The position numbers and the translations under genes are program-made. Positions 44,890-56,292 of a stretch of 64,000 nt of DNA are shown piece after piece. The DNA comes from Acanthococcus lagerstroemiae (Eukaryota; Arthropoda; Insecta; Hemiptera; Eriococcidae). Under the pieces are notes generated by a model. That model searched no databases. It was not told the origin of the DNA and saw nothing but the letters and a program-made list of their open reading frames with translations. Every line of letters starts with the position of its first letter. The stretch's first letter is position 1. The stretch is taken from contig CM063112.1 of the NCBI GenBank assembly GCA_031841125.1, positions 31,336,603 to 31,400,602 on the forward strand. The letters are read 5' to 3'.

Positions 44890-45897
44890 TATAAACTTGT
44901 ACAAAAGACAGAAGGCCACATTAAAAGAATAGAAAGAGAGAAAGGGTAGGCTAATATAGAGAAAGGTGCAAGGCAGCGGTGCTCCTTATTTCCAGTATTA
45001 TTTAATCTGTGCATAGAGTGGGCCCCATAAAAGAAATAGAAGAAAAATTTGAAGCAGGTGTCACTATACATGGAGAGCGAGTAAAGATGCTCAGGTTTGC
45101 AGATAATATTGTCTTATTAGCTGAAAGGAGTATTGATTCGGAAAAATATTTTTAATGGAATGGAGGATATTTTGAGTATAGAATATCGTATGAGAATAAA
45201 TAAAAATAAAGTAATGGTATGTAATCAATGTGAACACGATAGCTTAAATATAAATATTGGGCAGGAAAACATTGAGGAAGTACCAGCGAATTTTGCTATT
45301 TAGGGAGTAAAATAACAAAAGATGGAAGGAGTAAAAGGGATATTAGTAGCAGAATAGCACAAGCTAAATTAGCACATTATCGAAAAAGTAATGTTTTCAA
45401 ATCAAAAATAAATCTGGAAATCAAAAAATTGTTCTTGGAGACTTATGTTTGGAGTGGAGCCTTTTGTATGGATGTGAAACGCGGACCATATAGGAAACCC
45501 ATCAGAGATGAAGAGAAGGATCGAAGCTTTTGAGATGCGGTGCTATATAGGCGGATGCTTAGCATCAAATGGATGGATAAGGTAAGAAATGAAGAAAGTA
45601 CTTAACAGAGTAGGAGGTAAAATTGATATTTGGAATTGTCTGAAGAGAAGAAGAGATAAACTAATAGGGCATAATTTAAGACACCCAGGAATAATATCAC
45701 TGCTGCTAGAAGGAAGAGTGGTGGGAAAGAATTGGGTAGGTCGGCAAGGATTCCAGTGTGTTCAACAGATAATCAAGGATGTCAAATGAAAGAAAAATAA
45801 AATGAAAGAATTTGCACAAGATGGGGAGAAATGGAGAGCTGCATCAAACCGGTCGTAAGACTGATAACCCCATCATCATAATCATCATCATCAACAA
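44890..45897 (+). pseudogene. RTE-like reverse transcriptase 3' half
   Basis: Forward readings in order: RIEREKG, then GARQRCSLFPVLFNLCIEWA (motif B region), VTIHGERVKMLRFADNIVLL (motif C, FADD changed to FADN), LNINIGQENIEE, SKITKDGRSKRDISSRIAQA and YVWSG. Then come YGCET, EMKRIEAFEMRCY, LIGHNLRHPGI, LLLEGRVVGKNW and GEKWRAASN. The order and wording match the RT thumb and C-terminal domain of RTE-type endonuclease-reverse transcriptases. An ATC-rich microsatellite tail (TCATCATAATCATCATCATC) ends at about 45,895, as expected for the 3' end. Stops and frameshifts occur, so it is inactive. Confidence 0.85.
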
Positions 45898-47770
45898 AAC
45901 AGTCTACCATGCACTCCCCTACTACCGACATCACGAATACCCCCGTAATTGATGATTTTTTCAGCCAGCGTTGAAACAGCTCGCGACTGGAAGAATATTC
46001 AATGCATGGAAGCACTGCCTGTATGCTACGTCCGTGTATAGTTAAGTCTTGTGGACAATGCAAATGTAAGACAAATACATACAGATGTCTTCTATGCAGC
46101 TGCAAGGTTTCTGTTTCCGCAGAATCCGACGCGATGCTCACTAATGGAAACTACACCAGTAATTTATTCGCGCATCCGGTACTCGCATGCAAAAGACAAC
46201 ACCCAGGACCCGCCAGCGCCAGGGTAAATGAAATTAGCGAACTGTAATATCTTGTCGAGGTACGCGAGCTGCGGTCGTCTCTCGTTCTACACACGAATAT
46301 ATGGGTTGCAAATCCTCAAAATCGTGCGGCCTATACTCGTTTCACTCGTTGAAAATTCGTGCAAACAAAAGCCCGAGCGTGCGAATGCGAAATTATCCAT
46401 TTCGTCTTGCCGGGTGCGAACGCAGGGAACAAGAGACCGTACTGTCGCACGTCGCCGCCAATTTACAAATTCAATTTCAGCCCCCGTTTAATATTAACGT
46501 TTTTCTGATATTATTCATTTTGAATGTAACGAATTCGCCGCGTACCACCGGCCTTCGTTTCGACGAAATTGAGGTGCCAATGAGCACACAGGCTGAAGTT
46601 GCCTTCATTAGCGCGAGTGAGGGCGGCGAAGGCTGTTTGGAAGGGTTGCGACCTGTGGACGCGCCAAATAACGGCTGCATTTCTCGTGCCATGTCTGGGA
46701 TGAAATTTGCCTTTCAGCCGTCGATGCTTGAAAATTCGGCGACCGAACTAAAAGGCGGCGGAGACCCGCGCAGAGCGAGAGACGTTTATCGTGCCCAATT
46801 CAGAGGAGACCTCTCTGTGAAAAACGACGCGACGCTGTTTTTCAATCATAGAAACGATAATTATTTATCCACGCCCCATTAATTACACCCCGTTGTATCG
46901 TTGATTCTCATTTCGCAGACACGTTTTGGCTGGAACATTTTTTCCCCTTTCGTTTTCACACGGTTTTGTTTCATACTCGGCAACCGAAGCCGAGAGGCGA
47001 ACGAATCGTGTACTCACGTCCCTTACATTGCGGCTGTCTTAATGCCGCCGAGTTCGCGAGGTAATTAGCCATTGGTTACGAAATTCGTATTGTACGAAAA
47101 TCAGAACTTCGAGGAAGTATTACGAGTGTTTGAATAACGAAAGGATTTGCGCGTGCAGAGGAATGATTAGCCTAGAACGTATGAGCTATGAGAAGGAGCA
47201 CCCGAAACGGAGCAGGGGCAAAGGAACATTGTCTCCTTCACCCGTGAAGCTGGGAGGCAATCCCCTTTCTGTTTCAACAAAAGACAAGAATGAGGCTCGC
47301 CTACACAAAATGGTATATCACGAGGAAAATGCGAGTAAGCTGAACCCTATTTTCCTTCAAACTTGGAAAAGAAAAGGCTTGTTTTCTTCTAAGAAAATTT
47401 CAACTACCGTGTCATAATTCAGGTGGGGATTAAGCAAAGGGATGTGTAAAATGACCGCAGTGTTAAGTAAATTGTGCTTAAATTTCAGCGAGAAAAATAT
47501 CGTCTACGTGAATTTTATATGTATGTCGGCAGCATGGAAATTAGATACACAAAACGCATAATGCGTTTTGTTGTAATCTCGATTATCTTACCCTTGAGAA
47601 GCGGCCCATTACTCTTTCTCTGGTTCTGGTATCAACAGCAATATCAGAATCAAAGTTGCACTTACATTAAGCTTCTCAAAATTCCTTCCTACAATCATTC
47701 CGTTGTACTTGTACCTCTGATGCCACAGTTTACTAACCCATTAAGTTCATAGGCAGATGATTTTATTGTC
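45898..47770. other. Unique region with unassigned open frames
   Basis: This is non-repetitive DNA, CpG-richer between about 46,180 and 47,110. The longest frame (46301-46882, plus, 193 codons) starts with MGCKSSKSCG and contains one hydrophobic stretch (NVFLILFILNV). It has no recognisable domain, and its composition is not clearly coding. Downstream to 47,770 nothing was recognised. It could be exon or UTR of an unseen gene, or non-coding. Confidence 0.35.
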
Positions 47771-47779
47771 TCGATACGT

Positions 47780-47890
47780 TATTGGATCACATAAGACCAA
47801 TAAAAATATCTGACCAATAAAATTGATTGATCAACCACACTGACTGAGCAATAAAATTAAACGGCCAATAAAATCAAGTGACCAAAGGAA
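47780..47890. repeat. CCAATAAAAT minisatellite, block 1
   Basis: Units of about 15-18 bp near GACCAATAAAATTGATT repeat imperfectly. This is the first of six blocks between 47.8 and 52.4 kb. Confidence 0.8.
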
Positions 47891-47914
47891 TTAATAGACC
47901 ACAAATAGTATATT

Positions 47915-48025
47915 ACGTGTCAGGTGCGGAAAGTAAACGATTGCCGAGTATGAAATTTGCGGAGCGAGCGTGGCGAGTGACGCAATCGTACGAGGCAATT
48001 GGTTTACTTTCCAATCCTGACACGT
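47915..48025. mobile_element. 111-bp foldback element
   Basis: ACGTGTCAGG..GGAAAGTAAAC..ATTGCC at the left is mirrored by GGCAATTGGTTTACTTTCCA and CCTGACACGT at the right. The arms are about 32 bp with a few mismatches and the centre is GC-rich. The flanks TATT and ATCAT may reflect a TA target. It sits between minisatellite blocks. Confidence 0.65.
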
Positions 48026-48119
48026 ATCATGCTTTAATGGAAGATGGGAGAAAAAGGAAGAGTTCTTTTTACTGATACATCAAAATGTTGTGACAAAGGA
48101 GCTTTTAGTAAAATCGACT

Positions 48120-48304
48120 TAAGGGCTTTTTTCTTAGGCCAAAGATGAACTGCTGTGGAAAGTAGCATTTTCCGCTGCAGCGGAAAGTAGCGTTTTCCGT
48201 GTGTTTACATGTGCTCGCGACATTTCATGGGCTACACCTGTAAATACGTACTTTCCGCAAGGAAAAAACCGTTGGAAAGTTGTCTTTTCCGACCATCTTA
48301 CATT
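48120..48304. other. Spacer with GGAAAGTAGC/TTTTCCG repeats
   Basis: GGAAAGTAGCATTTTCCG and GGAAAGTAGCGTTTTCCG stand about 27 bp apart, and the inverse ACTTTCCGCAAGG and GGAAAGTTGTCTTTTCCG follow. This is a local repeat cluster related to the arms of the neighbouring foldback element. No gene. Confidence 0.45.
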
Positions 48305-48691
48305 AAACTGACTTACCAATATTATTATTCCAGCAATAAAACTGACTGATCAGTAAAATTTATTGACCTATACCATTGAACAACCAATAAGATTATTCGA
48401 CCAATATAACATTGACTGACCAATGAAATCATTCCACGAATAAAACTGGTCAACCCATATAATTGATCCACTAATTAAATTTAATTAGCCAATAAATTTT
48501 TTGATCAATATAAATGCTTGACTAATAAAATTAAACGGACAATAAAATTAATTGACAAACAAATTAATGGACCGCAAAATCGGTCGACCAATAGAATTAT
48601 TCCGCAATAAAACTGCGACTAACCAATAAAATTGATCGACTAATAAAATTGAGCAAACATGTAAAATTGGTCGACCAATAATACTGATGGA
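48305..48691. repeat. CCAATAAAAT minisatellite, block 2
   Basis: About 22 degenerate units occur, with GACCAATAAAATTGATC variants on the forward strand. The right edge is the target site of the hAT MITE that follows. Confidence 0.85.
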
Positions 48692-48953
48692 CAGCCCTGT
48701 CGAGAGGGGGGGGGGGAATACCTCGGGCCCGGACTTTCGGGAGGGCCAGATATTTTTAAAAAACCTGAATTTCAACTCTTACAGCTACATCATACTGTAT
48801 CTACATCAAATCAGCAATCACACTTTACACCATGGAAGAAACCTCTTATCCCATAGCTTATAATTTTTCCCATTTGACAGAAGAAAAAAATGAACTGGAA
48901 GGAGGGGACCCGTGGAAATTCCCCCAGGCCCTCTTTTTCTCTCTACGGGGCTG
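48692..48953. mobile_element. 262-bp hAT-type MITE inserted in the minisatellite
   Basis: The left end CAGCCCTGTCGAGAGGGG and the right end (reverse complement) CAGCCCCGTAGAGAGAAAA are inverted repeats. Flanks CTGATGGA (48684-48691) and CTGATTGA (48954-48961) match at 7 of 8, as for hAT insertion. It is G-run rich and has no coding capacity. Confidence 0.85.
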
Positions 48954-49070
48954 CTGATTGACCAATAAAATTATTCTACCAATAAAACTGATCAACAAAA
49001 AATACAATTAATCCACTAATTAGATTTGAATGACCAATAAAATGTTTTCACCATTGAAAATTTTTGATTA
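48954..49070. repeat. CCAATAAAAT minisatellite, block 3
   Basis: This continues block 2 after the MITE with about six units. It ends with TTTGATTA, the target duplication of the next MITE. Confidence 0.8.
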
Positions 49071-49298
49071 CAGCGCCGGGTTTACACATGTTCGACTTGT
49101 TCAGTTGAATAGGGCGGCAAAATTTGTCAAAAAACTTTGAGTTTGAAATCGAACCGAATAGTAAAAAGAATAAACTTCATAACCTGAGACACACGTGTAA
49201 GGTGCACCAGAATGCCAGAGGCACCCTTTTTCTCAACATTTGGAAGGGCGGCAAAAATGAATTCGAACAGGGCGACAGCATGCCTTAATCCGGCTCTG
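49071..49298. mobile_element. 228-bp hAT-type MITE with perfect target duplication
   Basis: The ends are CAGCGCCGGGTTTACA and, in reverse complement, CAGAGCCGGATTAAGGC, an inverted repeat of the common CAG.GCCGGATTAAGG hAT type. TTTGATTA is duplicated exactly at 49063-49070 and 49299-49306. There is no coding capacity. Confidence 0.92.
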
Positions 49299-49575
49299 TT
49301 TGATTAATAGAACTGAATGGCCAATAAAATCTATCAACTTATGATCAGCCAGTAAAATTGGTCGACCAATAAAATTGATTGGCCAATGAAATTGATTGAC
49401 CAATGAAATTATTCGACCAATAAAAAAGAGTGACCAATACAATTTACCAATTGAATTTAACTGACCAATAAAATTATTCAACAATTAAAATACATTGATA
49501 AATGAAACCGATCACTGAATGCAAATTATCGACCAATGAAACTGGTTAACCAATACAGTTGAAAATAAAATGTCA
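49299..49575. repeat. CCAATAAAAT minisatellite, block 4
   Basis: About 15 units such as GACCAATAAAATTGATTGGC follow the MITE. The reverse strand reads as a spurious open frame rich in I, G, F and N. Confidence 0.85.
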
Positions 49576-49817
49576 AATAAAAATAATAATGATATGACCG
49601 TAAGTGTAAAAGTGAACTGATGATAGAAACTAGCTAGACAAAACGGGAGGGAGAGGAGACGGAATAAATATACCCAAATATAAAAGGGGAATATATAATA
49701 GCACAGGAAAGTAAAAAATTTGTACAGGAAAACATTAGAAATCCCACACATTTAAAATGAAAATCACGAGATCCGTCACACACAGCAATTATAGTTGAAT
49801 GAACGGAGATTTTTTTT

Positions 49818-50200
49818 CACAGGAGGGGAGGATCTCGTGAAGGTGGTGATTGGGGCAGGAGTTCGTGATTGAAGAGGGGCTTGAGATGGGGATGTGATGG
49901 GGTAAGGGGGTCATAGTGAGGGAGGCCCGGAATATGTGCGAATTCTTGGGGGAGAAGGAGGTTGTGGTTGGGAAGGGAATTTATGGTTAGGGGGGGTCTT
50001 ATTGGAAAAGGGGATCGTGAGGAAAAGCTTCGTTGTGAGGGCTGTGTCATGGACGAGAAGACTCGTGCGGGAGAAGAGGCACGGTGTGGGGGAGAAGGTA
50101 CGTGTTCGAGATGGAGGCTCGGAAAGAGAGGTCTCGTGATGAAGGAGGATGTCCGATGTGGGGAGAGTGCTGAGGGTGGTGATTAGTGTCTTCTCCATTT
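49818..50200. repeat. G-rich purine-biased degenerate repeat
   Basis: About 380 bp are strongly G-rich on this strand, with recurring GGGGAGGATCTCGTGA, GATCGTGAGG and GAAGGAGG words about 20-30 bp apart. Open frames on both strands are consequences of composition. It may have G-quadruplex potential (several GGGG and GGGGGG runs). Confidence 0.5.
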
Positions 50201-50664
50201 CAGATTCCTATTCGAAAATGATAAGGAATGGCGGCGTTTTCGCCTCCTCTTTTACCAATGCACCTTCAGAAAAAAAAAACCTACCGACGATCCGAGACTT
50301 CTAAGAGATCTAACCCACTCAGCCTGCCCTAAAATATCAAATTGGGGATTCAGTCCATAATGCTAAATTTTTCATTTGTCATAAACATTAAATTTCTGAC
50401 AATTCGCGGATGTTTTAAATATTGTTCGTGATTTTTAAATTTTTTTCTTTCTCGAGATTATTTGTCTTTCTACAACTCATTCATCACTTTTCCTGTTCAT
50501 GTTGTTTTTTTTTTGTTTTTTTTTTCACCGGGAAATATTTATTTTCTTGCTGTATATAAATTTTTCCTGTGGAAAGAGTTTATTGTTCCTATGAATTTAA
50601 TTTTTCATTCCTGTGGTGATAAATGCATGCCAATATAAAAGGGAATTTTCGGACCATTTTTTTT

Positions 50665-50935
50665 TTTTTTTTTAATGCTGCAGAACCGGAATCTAGTGGA
50701 AAAGATTCAATTTTTCAGCAAATGTAAATACGACTTTGAAATTGAATAAATTAAATTGAGTTTCTGACCAATTTCCATGAACTTTTTGAGTGTACCTTCG
50801 CAACGGAGTGTCGCTGCCAAATTTGAACACAGAATATGCGAATTCAGCGGCTAAAATTAAGTCAGAAATGGTGGTCAATTTAATTTTCTTATTTTTGAGA
50901 ATTTGAGGATTTTTTAAACATCAGAGATTCTCAGC
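50665..50935 (-). repeat. Isolated, highly diverged satellite monomer (subfamily D)
   Basis: GAGTGTACCTTCGCAACGGA, GTCGCTGCCAAATTTGAACA, GCGAATTCAGCGG and TTTTGAGAATTTGAGGATTT follow the order of array-2 monomers. It begins after a T-run at 50,658-50,674 with CAGAACCGGAATCTAGTGGA. A second copy lies at 51,885-52,115. Confidence 0.75.
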
Positions 50936-50959
50936 GATCAGTTTCTGGAGAATGCCACA

Positions 50960-51780
50960 GGAATTCACCATCTGTTCTGACTGTAAAACTGACTGATTAG
51001 TGAAACTGACTGACCCATAAAAGTGATGGACAAAGGATAAAAACATCCAACCAGTTAAGCTAATTGACGAATAACATTTATTGACTAATAAAATTGAATC
51101 AGCATTAAAATTGATCAACCAATAATACTGATTGACCGATTAAAATATTTGACCATTTAAACTACTGATCGACCAATAAAATTAGTTGACCAATAAAACT
51201 GATTGACCAGCAAAATTCCTTAACCAATAAAATTGGTTAAACAATAAAATTATTCCACCAATGAAACTGACTGACCAATAAAATTGATCAACCAATAAAA
51301 ATGTCTAATCATTTGAACTATTGATCAATCAATAAAATTGATCGGCCAATAAAACTGGTCGACCAATAAACTATTTGACTATTTAAACTATTGATCAACC
51401 AAAAAAATTAGTGGACCTATAAAATTGGTTCGCCAATAAAATTAGTCCGCTAGTAAAATTGATTGACCAATAACACGGATCAACAAATAGATGTTTGATC
51501 ATGTAAACTACTGACTGACCAATAGAATTGATTGACCAACAAGATCGATTAACCAAGAAAATTTACTGATCAATAAAACTGATTGGCCAATGGAATCAAC
51601 TGACCAAAGAAAATATTTGCCTAATAAAACTGATGAACCAATACAACTAATCGACTAATTAAGTTATTGATTGACCAATGAGATTTTTTGACAAACAAAG
51701 ATCAATTGACCAATAAAATAGACTGACAAATGAAACTGATTACTACATGCCAATTATTAACCAATAAAAATTGAAGATAA
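50960..51780. repeat. CCAATAAAAT minisatellite, block 5 (largest)
   Basis: About 45 units of roughly 17-18 bp occur, with the dominant word GACCAATAAAATTGATT. A super-unit containing ATTTGACCATTTAAACTA or close variants (ATGTTTGATCATGTAAACTA) recurs at about 51,150, 51,300, 51,375 and 51,490, so the block has higher-order structure. Confidence 0.85.
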
Positions 51781-51884
51781 AGCAAAATGTCAGATACAAA
51801 TCATAAGTACCTGAAAATAAGTAAATAATTAAATTGACGCACGAGTATGTGCCCAATAGACGAAATGGAAATATAGTTTTCCGA

Positions 51885-52115
51885 ATGCTTCAGAACCGGG
51901 ATCTGGAGGAAAGATTCAAATTTCCAGCAAATGCAAATGCGACCTCAAAATTGTAGTAGACTGAATTTTTATCCAATTTCCATGAACTCTTTTAGTGTAT
52001 ATCAGCAACAGAATGTCACCGCCAAATTTGAATAAATGATTCGAACTCAAGTGCTGAAATTGCGACGGAATAATTGGCCAACTAAATTTTTTGTTTTTGA
52101 AAATTTTTTAAATCA
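51885..52115 (-). repeat. Isolated diverged satellite monomer (subfamily D, second copy)
   Basis: CAGAACCGGGATCTGGAGGA, TCCATGAACT, CAACAGAATGTCACCGCCAA and TTTTTGAAAATTTTTTAAAT match 50665-50935 in order. Both copies are followed by CATC(T/C)GTTCTGACT and then the minisatellite, so the monomer plus its flank was duplicated together. Confidence 0.75.
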
Positions 52116-52169
52116 GCAGAGATGCTTGGCAATGAATTCCTGACGAATGCTCGGGAAATTTACCATCCG

Positions 52170-52382
52170 TTCTGACTATAAAACTGATCGACTGGTGAAA
52201 TTGACTGACCAGTGAAAGTGATGGACCAACGAAATTATTTGACTAATAAAACTGTTTGTCTAATGAATATATTATTCGACGAATAAAACTTATTGACTAA
52301 TAAAATTAATTAACCAATAAAATTAATTGACTAATAAAATTACTCGATTAATAAAATTGATCGACCAATAGAACTGGTACTG
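52170..52382. repeat. CCAATAAAAT minisatellite, block 6
   Basis: About 12 units occur, with TTGACTAATAAAATT as a local variant, ending before CTGAAACCTCAAATTC. Confidence 0.85.
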
Positions 52383-55319
52383 AAACCTCAAATTCATGTT
52401 ATTACAGATCACTTCATGATTACAATCACTATCGCTCCACGCATACAGTCGTTTCCATATCATCTGAGTTACACTTCTTGTCGTGACTTATATACAATGT
52501 ACAAAGCAGTTACCACCACCATCATCCAGTACGTAAGTAAGAAGGAAACAAAAGCAGCACAGGGATGAAATGGGAAGAATTTTGGATGCAATTATGTAAG
52601 GAACATTAAGACAGAAGCTACTGATTTCTGAAGCTAATATTTGTATAAAAACGTACAGTATTAGTTAAGTATATGTCCCTTTTAATTTATAGGGTTCTGC
52701 GGGGCAGGGAGCAGCCGTCTCTGATCGGCTTTTTAAACCAGCCATTAGCCAGCTATTCCGAAAGCAGTAAGCCAATCAAAAGCCAATATATATTCGACAG
52801 CCAATGGATTTTTTCTTTCTTGGTTTGGCAGTTGGCACAAACGACTGGCCACTCTCGAGTCTCGACTGATGGAAAAAATTACGAACTGACAGTGACTACC
52901 TTTTCTTTTCAATTTTCAATGGCTTACTAAGTATGGTAGTCAAATTTAATGTTCTGTGAATCAGTATAACCTATGATGCAAAAGAGTGACATTTTTGAAC
53001 TCTGTGGTTCCATTCTATACTGAATCGATGTATAACTTGCCAACTAAGCCGTAAGCCAATCATGAACGGCTAGTAGCAGCTGATATAATGGAGGGAAAGC
53101 CATTCGTAAGCTGATTCCTAACAGCAAAATCATCAAAGTGAAAATAAACTGTAATGATAATTGTAAGTTCAGATCTAGAATCAGCGCCAAAATTAGTTCA
53201 CAAACATTGTTTCATATTTTCGATATATGTAAGATCAGGATTTCCTCCATTTTGAACTTTAAATGGTCATTTTCAACACGAGAAAAGGGGCTGATCGCAA
53301 TTTAAAGGCAATATTCGTAATCTACGCAAAAAATTAGTCATCAAGGAACACATATTTTAGAAATATTTCATTGGGGTCCACAAACAGCGAAGATTTGCAA
53401 AAATTATAAGACGATATATGAAAACACCATTTTGAAATTCAATTCTCACAGTTGTTACGCGCACCATGAGCTACTGGGATATAAATTAGAGTTGCAAATG
53501 TGGGTACGATTGCATCTTATCAGTGGTCTGAATGGGTGATCATGGAGATTTTTCTATTCAAAAGTACACATGATCACCCTTTCATTTTCCCCCGCTAACA
53601 CCCGCACAGGTGATCTTGCAGCACACTCTAGTGCAGGTTTATACTCTAATTTTGAGTAAAATTTTCAACTTATTAAAAATGAGCCCCGTAAGCGCAACCA
53701 GGGGGGGATATAGGAATCACAACCCTCCTTAACCCTGAGCATTTTTTTAAATCTCAGAGTATTTTACCTGCATTATATAAAATTTACCCCCGCTACTTTT
53801 CTCCGGTTCAGCCCCTCCCAGAGGTAATTACTAGTTGAGCCTATGATGGGCCCACATCACTTTCCGTTACATTGAAAATTCAATCACTGATAAGATGAAA
53901 TAGAGGTAAAAAAACTTACGTCGCATCGCATGATAATGAAACTGCATATATAGACGACAACTAATGCGATGGCGCGAATCGCATTTTTTATCTTCACGAG
54001 TTCTGGAGATACAAAAGGCTTCAAATTTGACCATTTCTCTTTGGGTAGGGATGAATGGAAAATTACTTCCCAGGTTTTGAAGGAAGGTTAACAACCTGAT
54101 CCACGAGTCAGAAAAAAAGAAACTGAGGATCTAAGGGTCAGTAAGGCGATTTCATATGGAATGACTTACCACCTTTTCTTTTGGTAGGGAAGAATCAGTG
54201 AAAAATATAAATAATTTCCATCCTGATGACCGCACCTATCTCGAAGCCAAATCGCATTCCATGTTCAAAATTTGCAGTATTCGCTCCATAGTTGTTCTGC
54301 AGCCCAACCCTGAAATTTCGGTGAACGTTTTTCGCAATCTGTTCGTGGAAACACACCGATACTACACCCAGATTTCAAATACGTATGCCCCGAAACAAAC
54401 AGTCGATAAATTTATTACTCGTATTTTTTCTTTCATCTATACGAGAAAACGAAATAAAAATAACCCCCAATTTTCGCGAATTTTGTCGTTGAATAGGTTT
54501 CGACTGTAAGCTCGAGTCACGTGCGGTTTTCAAAGGAAATAAAAAGGGAGGATTCGTATATAAGAAAAGGATCAGCAGATACGACCAGACGATCGAGGAA
54601 ACAGAATACGAATTTAGGAACCATATTAGCGACTAGAAAAATGTAAGAATAACGTAGACCCATCAGATGAGAAAATGGAATGAATATCGAACGAGAACGA
54701 AGAAAGTTGCACATGAGGGAGCCGTGTTTGATAATTCTACGATATGGTGTTTCTTTTTTTTCCTTTTTTTTTTGCCACTCTCGCACTCACACATTCGCGA
54801 CGCTTTCCGTTAATTTGGGGATGAGTGTCGAAGTGAGAACTCAGATCCAGGGGCTTATCGTTATTTATAGAGTTGAGAATTTAATTAAGATTCATCCTGA
54901 GCAGATCATTCGAATGTGGGCGTTTGGGCGACGATGGCTATAAAATACTTCATTACTGTTGACAGCGAAATGCGTGGAAGAGGAGAGAATTCCGTATCTT
55001 CTTAAGGCTGAAATTTCCAGGACACGATGTTTTCATGCTTGTCATATTCGAAACTTCAACTCTACAAGCGTACGACGTCCTGCCTCCTCACCTCTTACAC
55101 TGAAAACCGAAGCAAGGCTGATTTCTCCTCACTATCTGCCTGTTTGTCAATCTGCCTGCTTGGATGTCTGTTTATTGAATTTCCTATGGTGCCCAAATAT
55201 CGCCCAAATCGTAATTTCAATCGACGATTAAGATTTCTAGTCTAAGCAAATAATGAAATTCAGAAGGGAAAAAGGGGTAACAAAAGGAGTTTGCTGAAAA
55301 TGGTTGAGAATAGTGTCCT
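52383..55319. other. No gene or repeat recognised
   Basis: AT-rich unique sequence. Small items only: several AGCCAAT/AGCCATT words at 52,735-52,810, and a GGGTGATCATG/CATGATCACCC hairpin at about 53,535-53,578 with a loop of about 22 bp. Open frames up to about 100 codons have no motif. Confidence 0.4.
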
Positions 55320-55324
55320 AGTAG

Positions 55325-56105
55325 GGTGCCCGCCTATACTGGGACAAAATTTGAGCCTGGATCAATTTTGACGAAGGATTTTAATTCGTCTCGACATGTT
55401 GAATATATTTCACCAGGTCCCGGCGCGGAAGTTCTCCGACAATTTTTTCGCCAGAAAAATACCTGATGTAGTATATATAGAGAAATTTTCAAAATTTTCG
55501 AAATCCAAAAAAAAAACTGAGATGACCACCTATTTCCACTCAACTCTCGCTGAGTTCAAATTCGTTTGTCAAATTTTGGTGTCGACCCTCCGTTGCCGAG
55601 ATACAATAAAAAATGTGATTATACTGGAAACGGGGGCTGTACTGGGTCAAAATTTGAGTCTAGATCAGTTTTGACGACGGATTTTGATTCGTCTCGAGAT
55701 GCTGAATATATTTTACCAGGTCGCGGCGCGGAAGTTCTCCGCAAATTTTATCGCCAAAAAAAAATAACTGATGTAAGGTATGAAGGAATTTTCAAAATTT
55801 TCGAAATTCAAAAAAAATGAGATAACCACCTATTCCGGCTCAATTGTTCTCAATGAGCTCAAATTCGTTGACCAAATTTAGCGATTACCCCCTCCCCCAT
55901 TGCCGATATAATCAAAGATTTGGTTATGTCGGCAACGGGTGAAGGGGGAGGTGCTACACTGGATCAAAATTGGAGTTTGGATCAATTTTGAAGACGAATT
56001 TGAATTCGTATCGACATGTTGAACATATTTTACCAGGTCCCGGCACGGAAGCACTCCGAATATTTTTTCGCCAAGAAAAAATGCCTGGTGTATCAAACGG
56101 AGGAA
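55325..56105 (+). repeat. Satellite subfamily E, three monomers (about 305 bp)
   Basis: CACCAGGTCCCGGCGCGGAA at about 55,411 recurs with changes at about 55,717 and 56,031, followed each time by GTTCTCCG or GCACTCCG, then TTTTTCGCCA and a GATGTA or GGTGTA site. The phrases AATTTGAGTCTAGATCAGTT, GACGACGGATTTTGATTCGT and CTCGACATGTTGAATATATT follow array-1 order and orientation. The CCAGGTCCCGGC word links it to subfamily C. Confidence 0.85.
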
Positions 56106-56292
56106 AATAAAAGAGAGGAATTACGAGGAAGAGAAAAAAATATAATGCAGCACAAGAAACCCCACCATAATTCAGAAAACTGAATTTTTCAGGAGAGCCA
56201 AAACAAACAAAATTCAGTCATAAAGGACCAGAGGTAAAAGTAATACGTATTTTTTTGCAACAGAATCCCGAATTTTCCGATTCAAATATATA

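Noticed and set aside
46301..46882. 193-codon open frame as a gene
   Set aside because: It is the longest frame in the window but has no recognised domain, overlaps other open frames on both strands and shows no clear splice sites or promoter. It is kept only as an unassigned note.
49817..50198. Proline/serine-rich and glycine-rich open frames on both strands of the G-rich tract
   Set aside because: Both strands are open because of extreme base composition. No domain is present.
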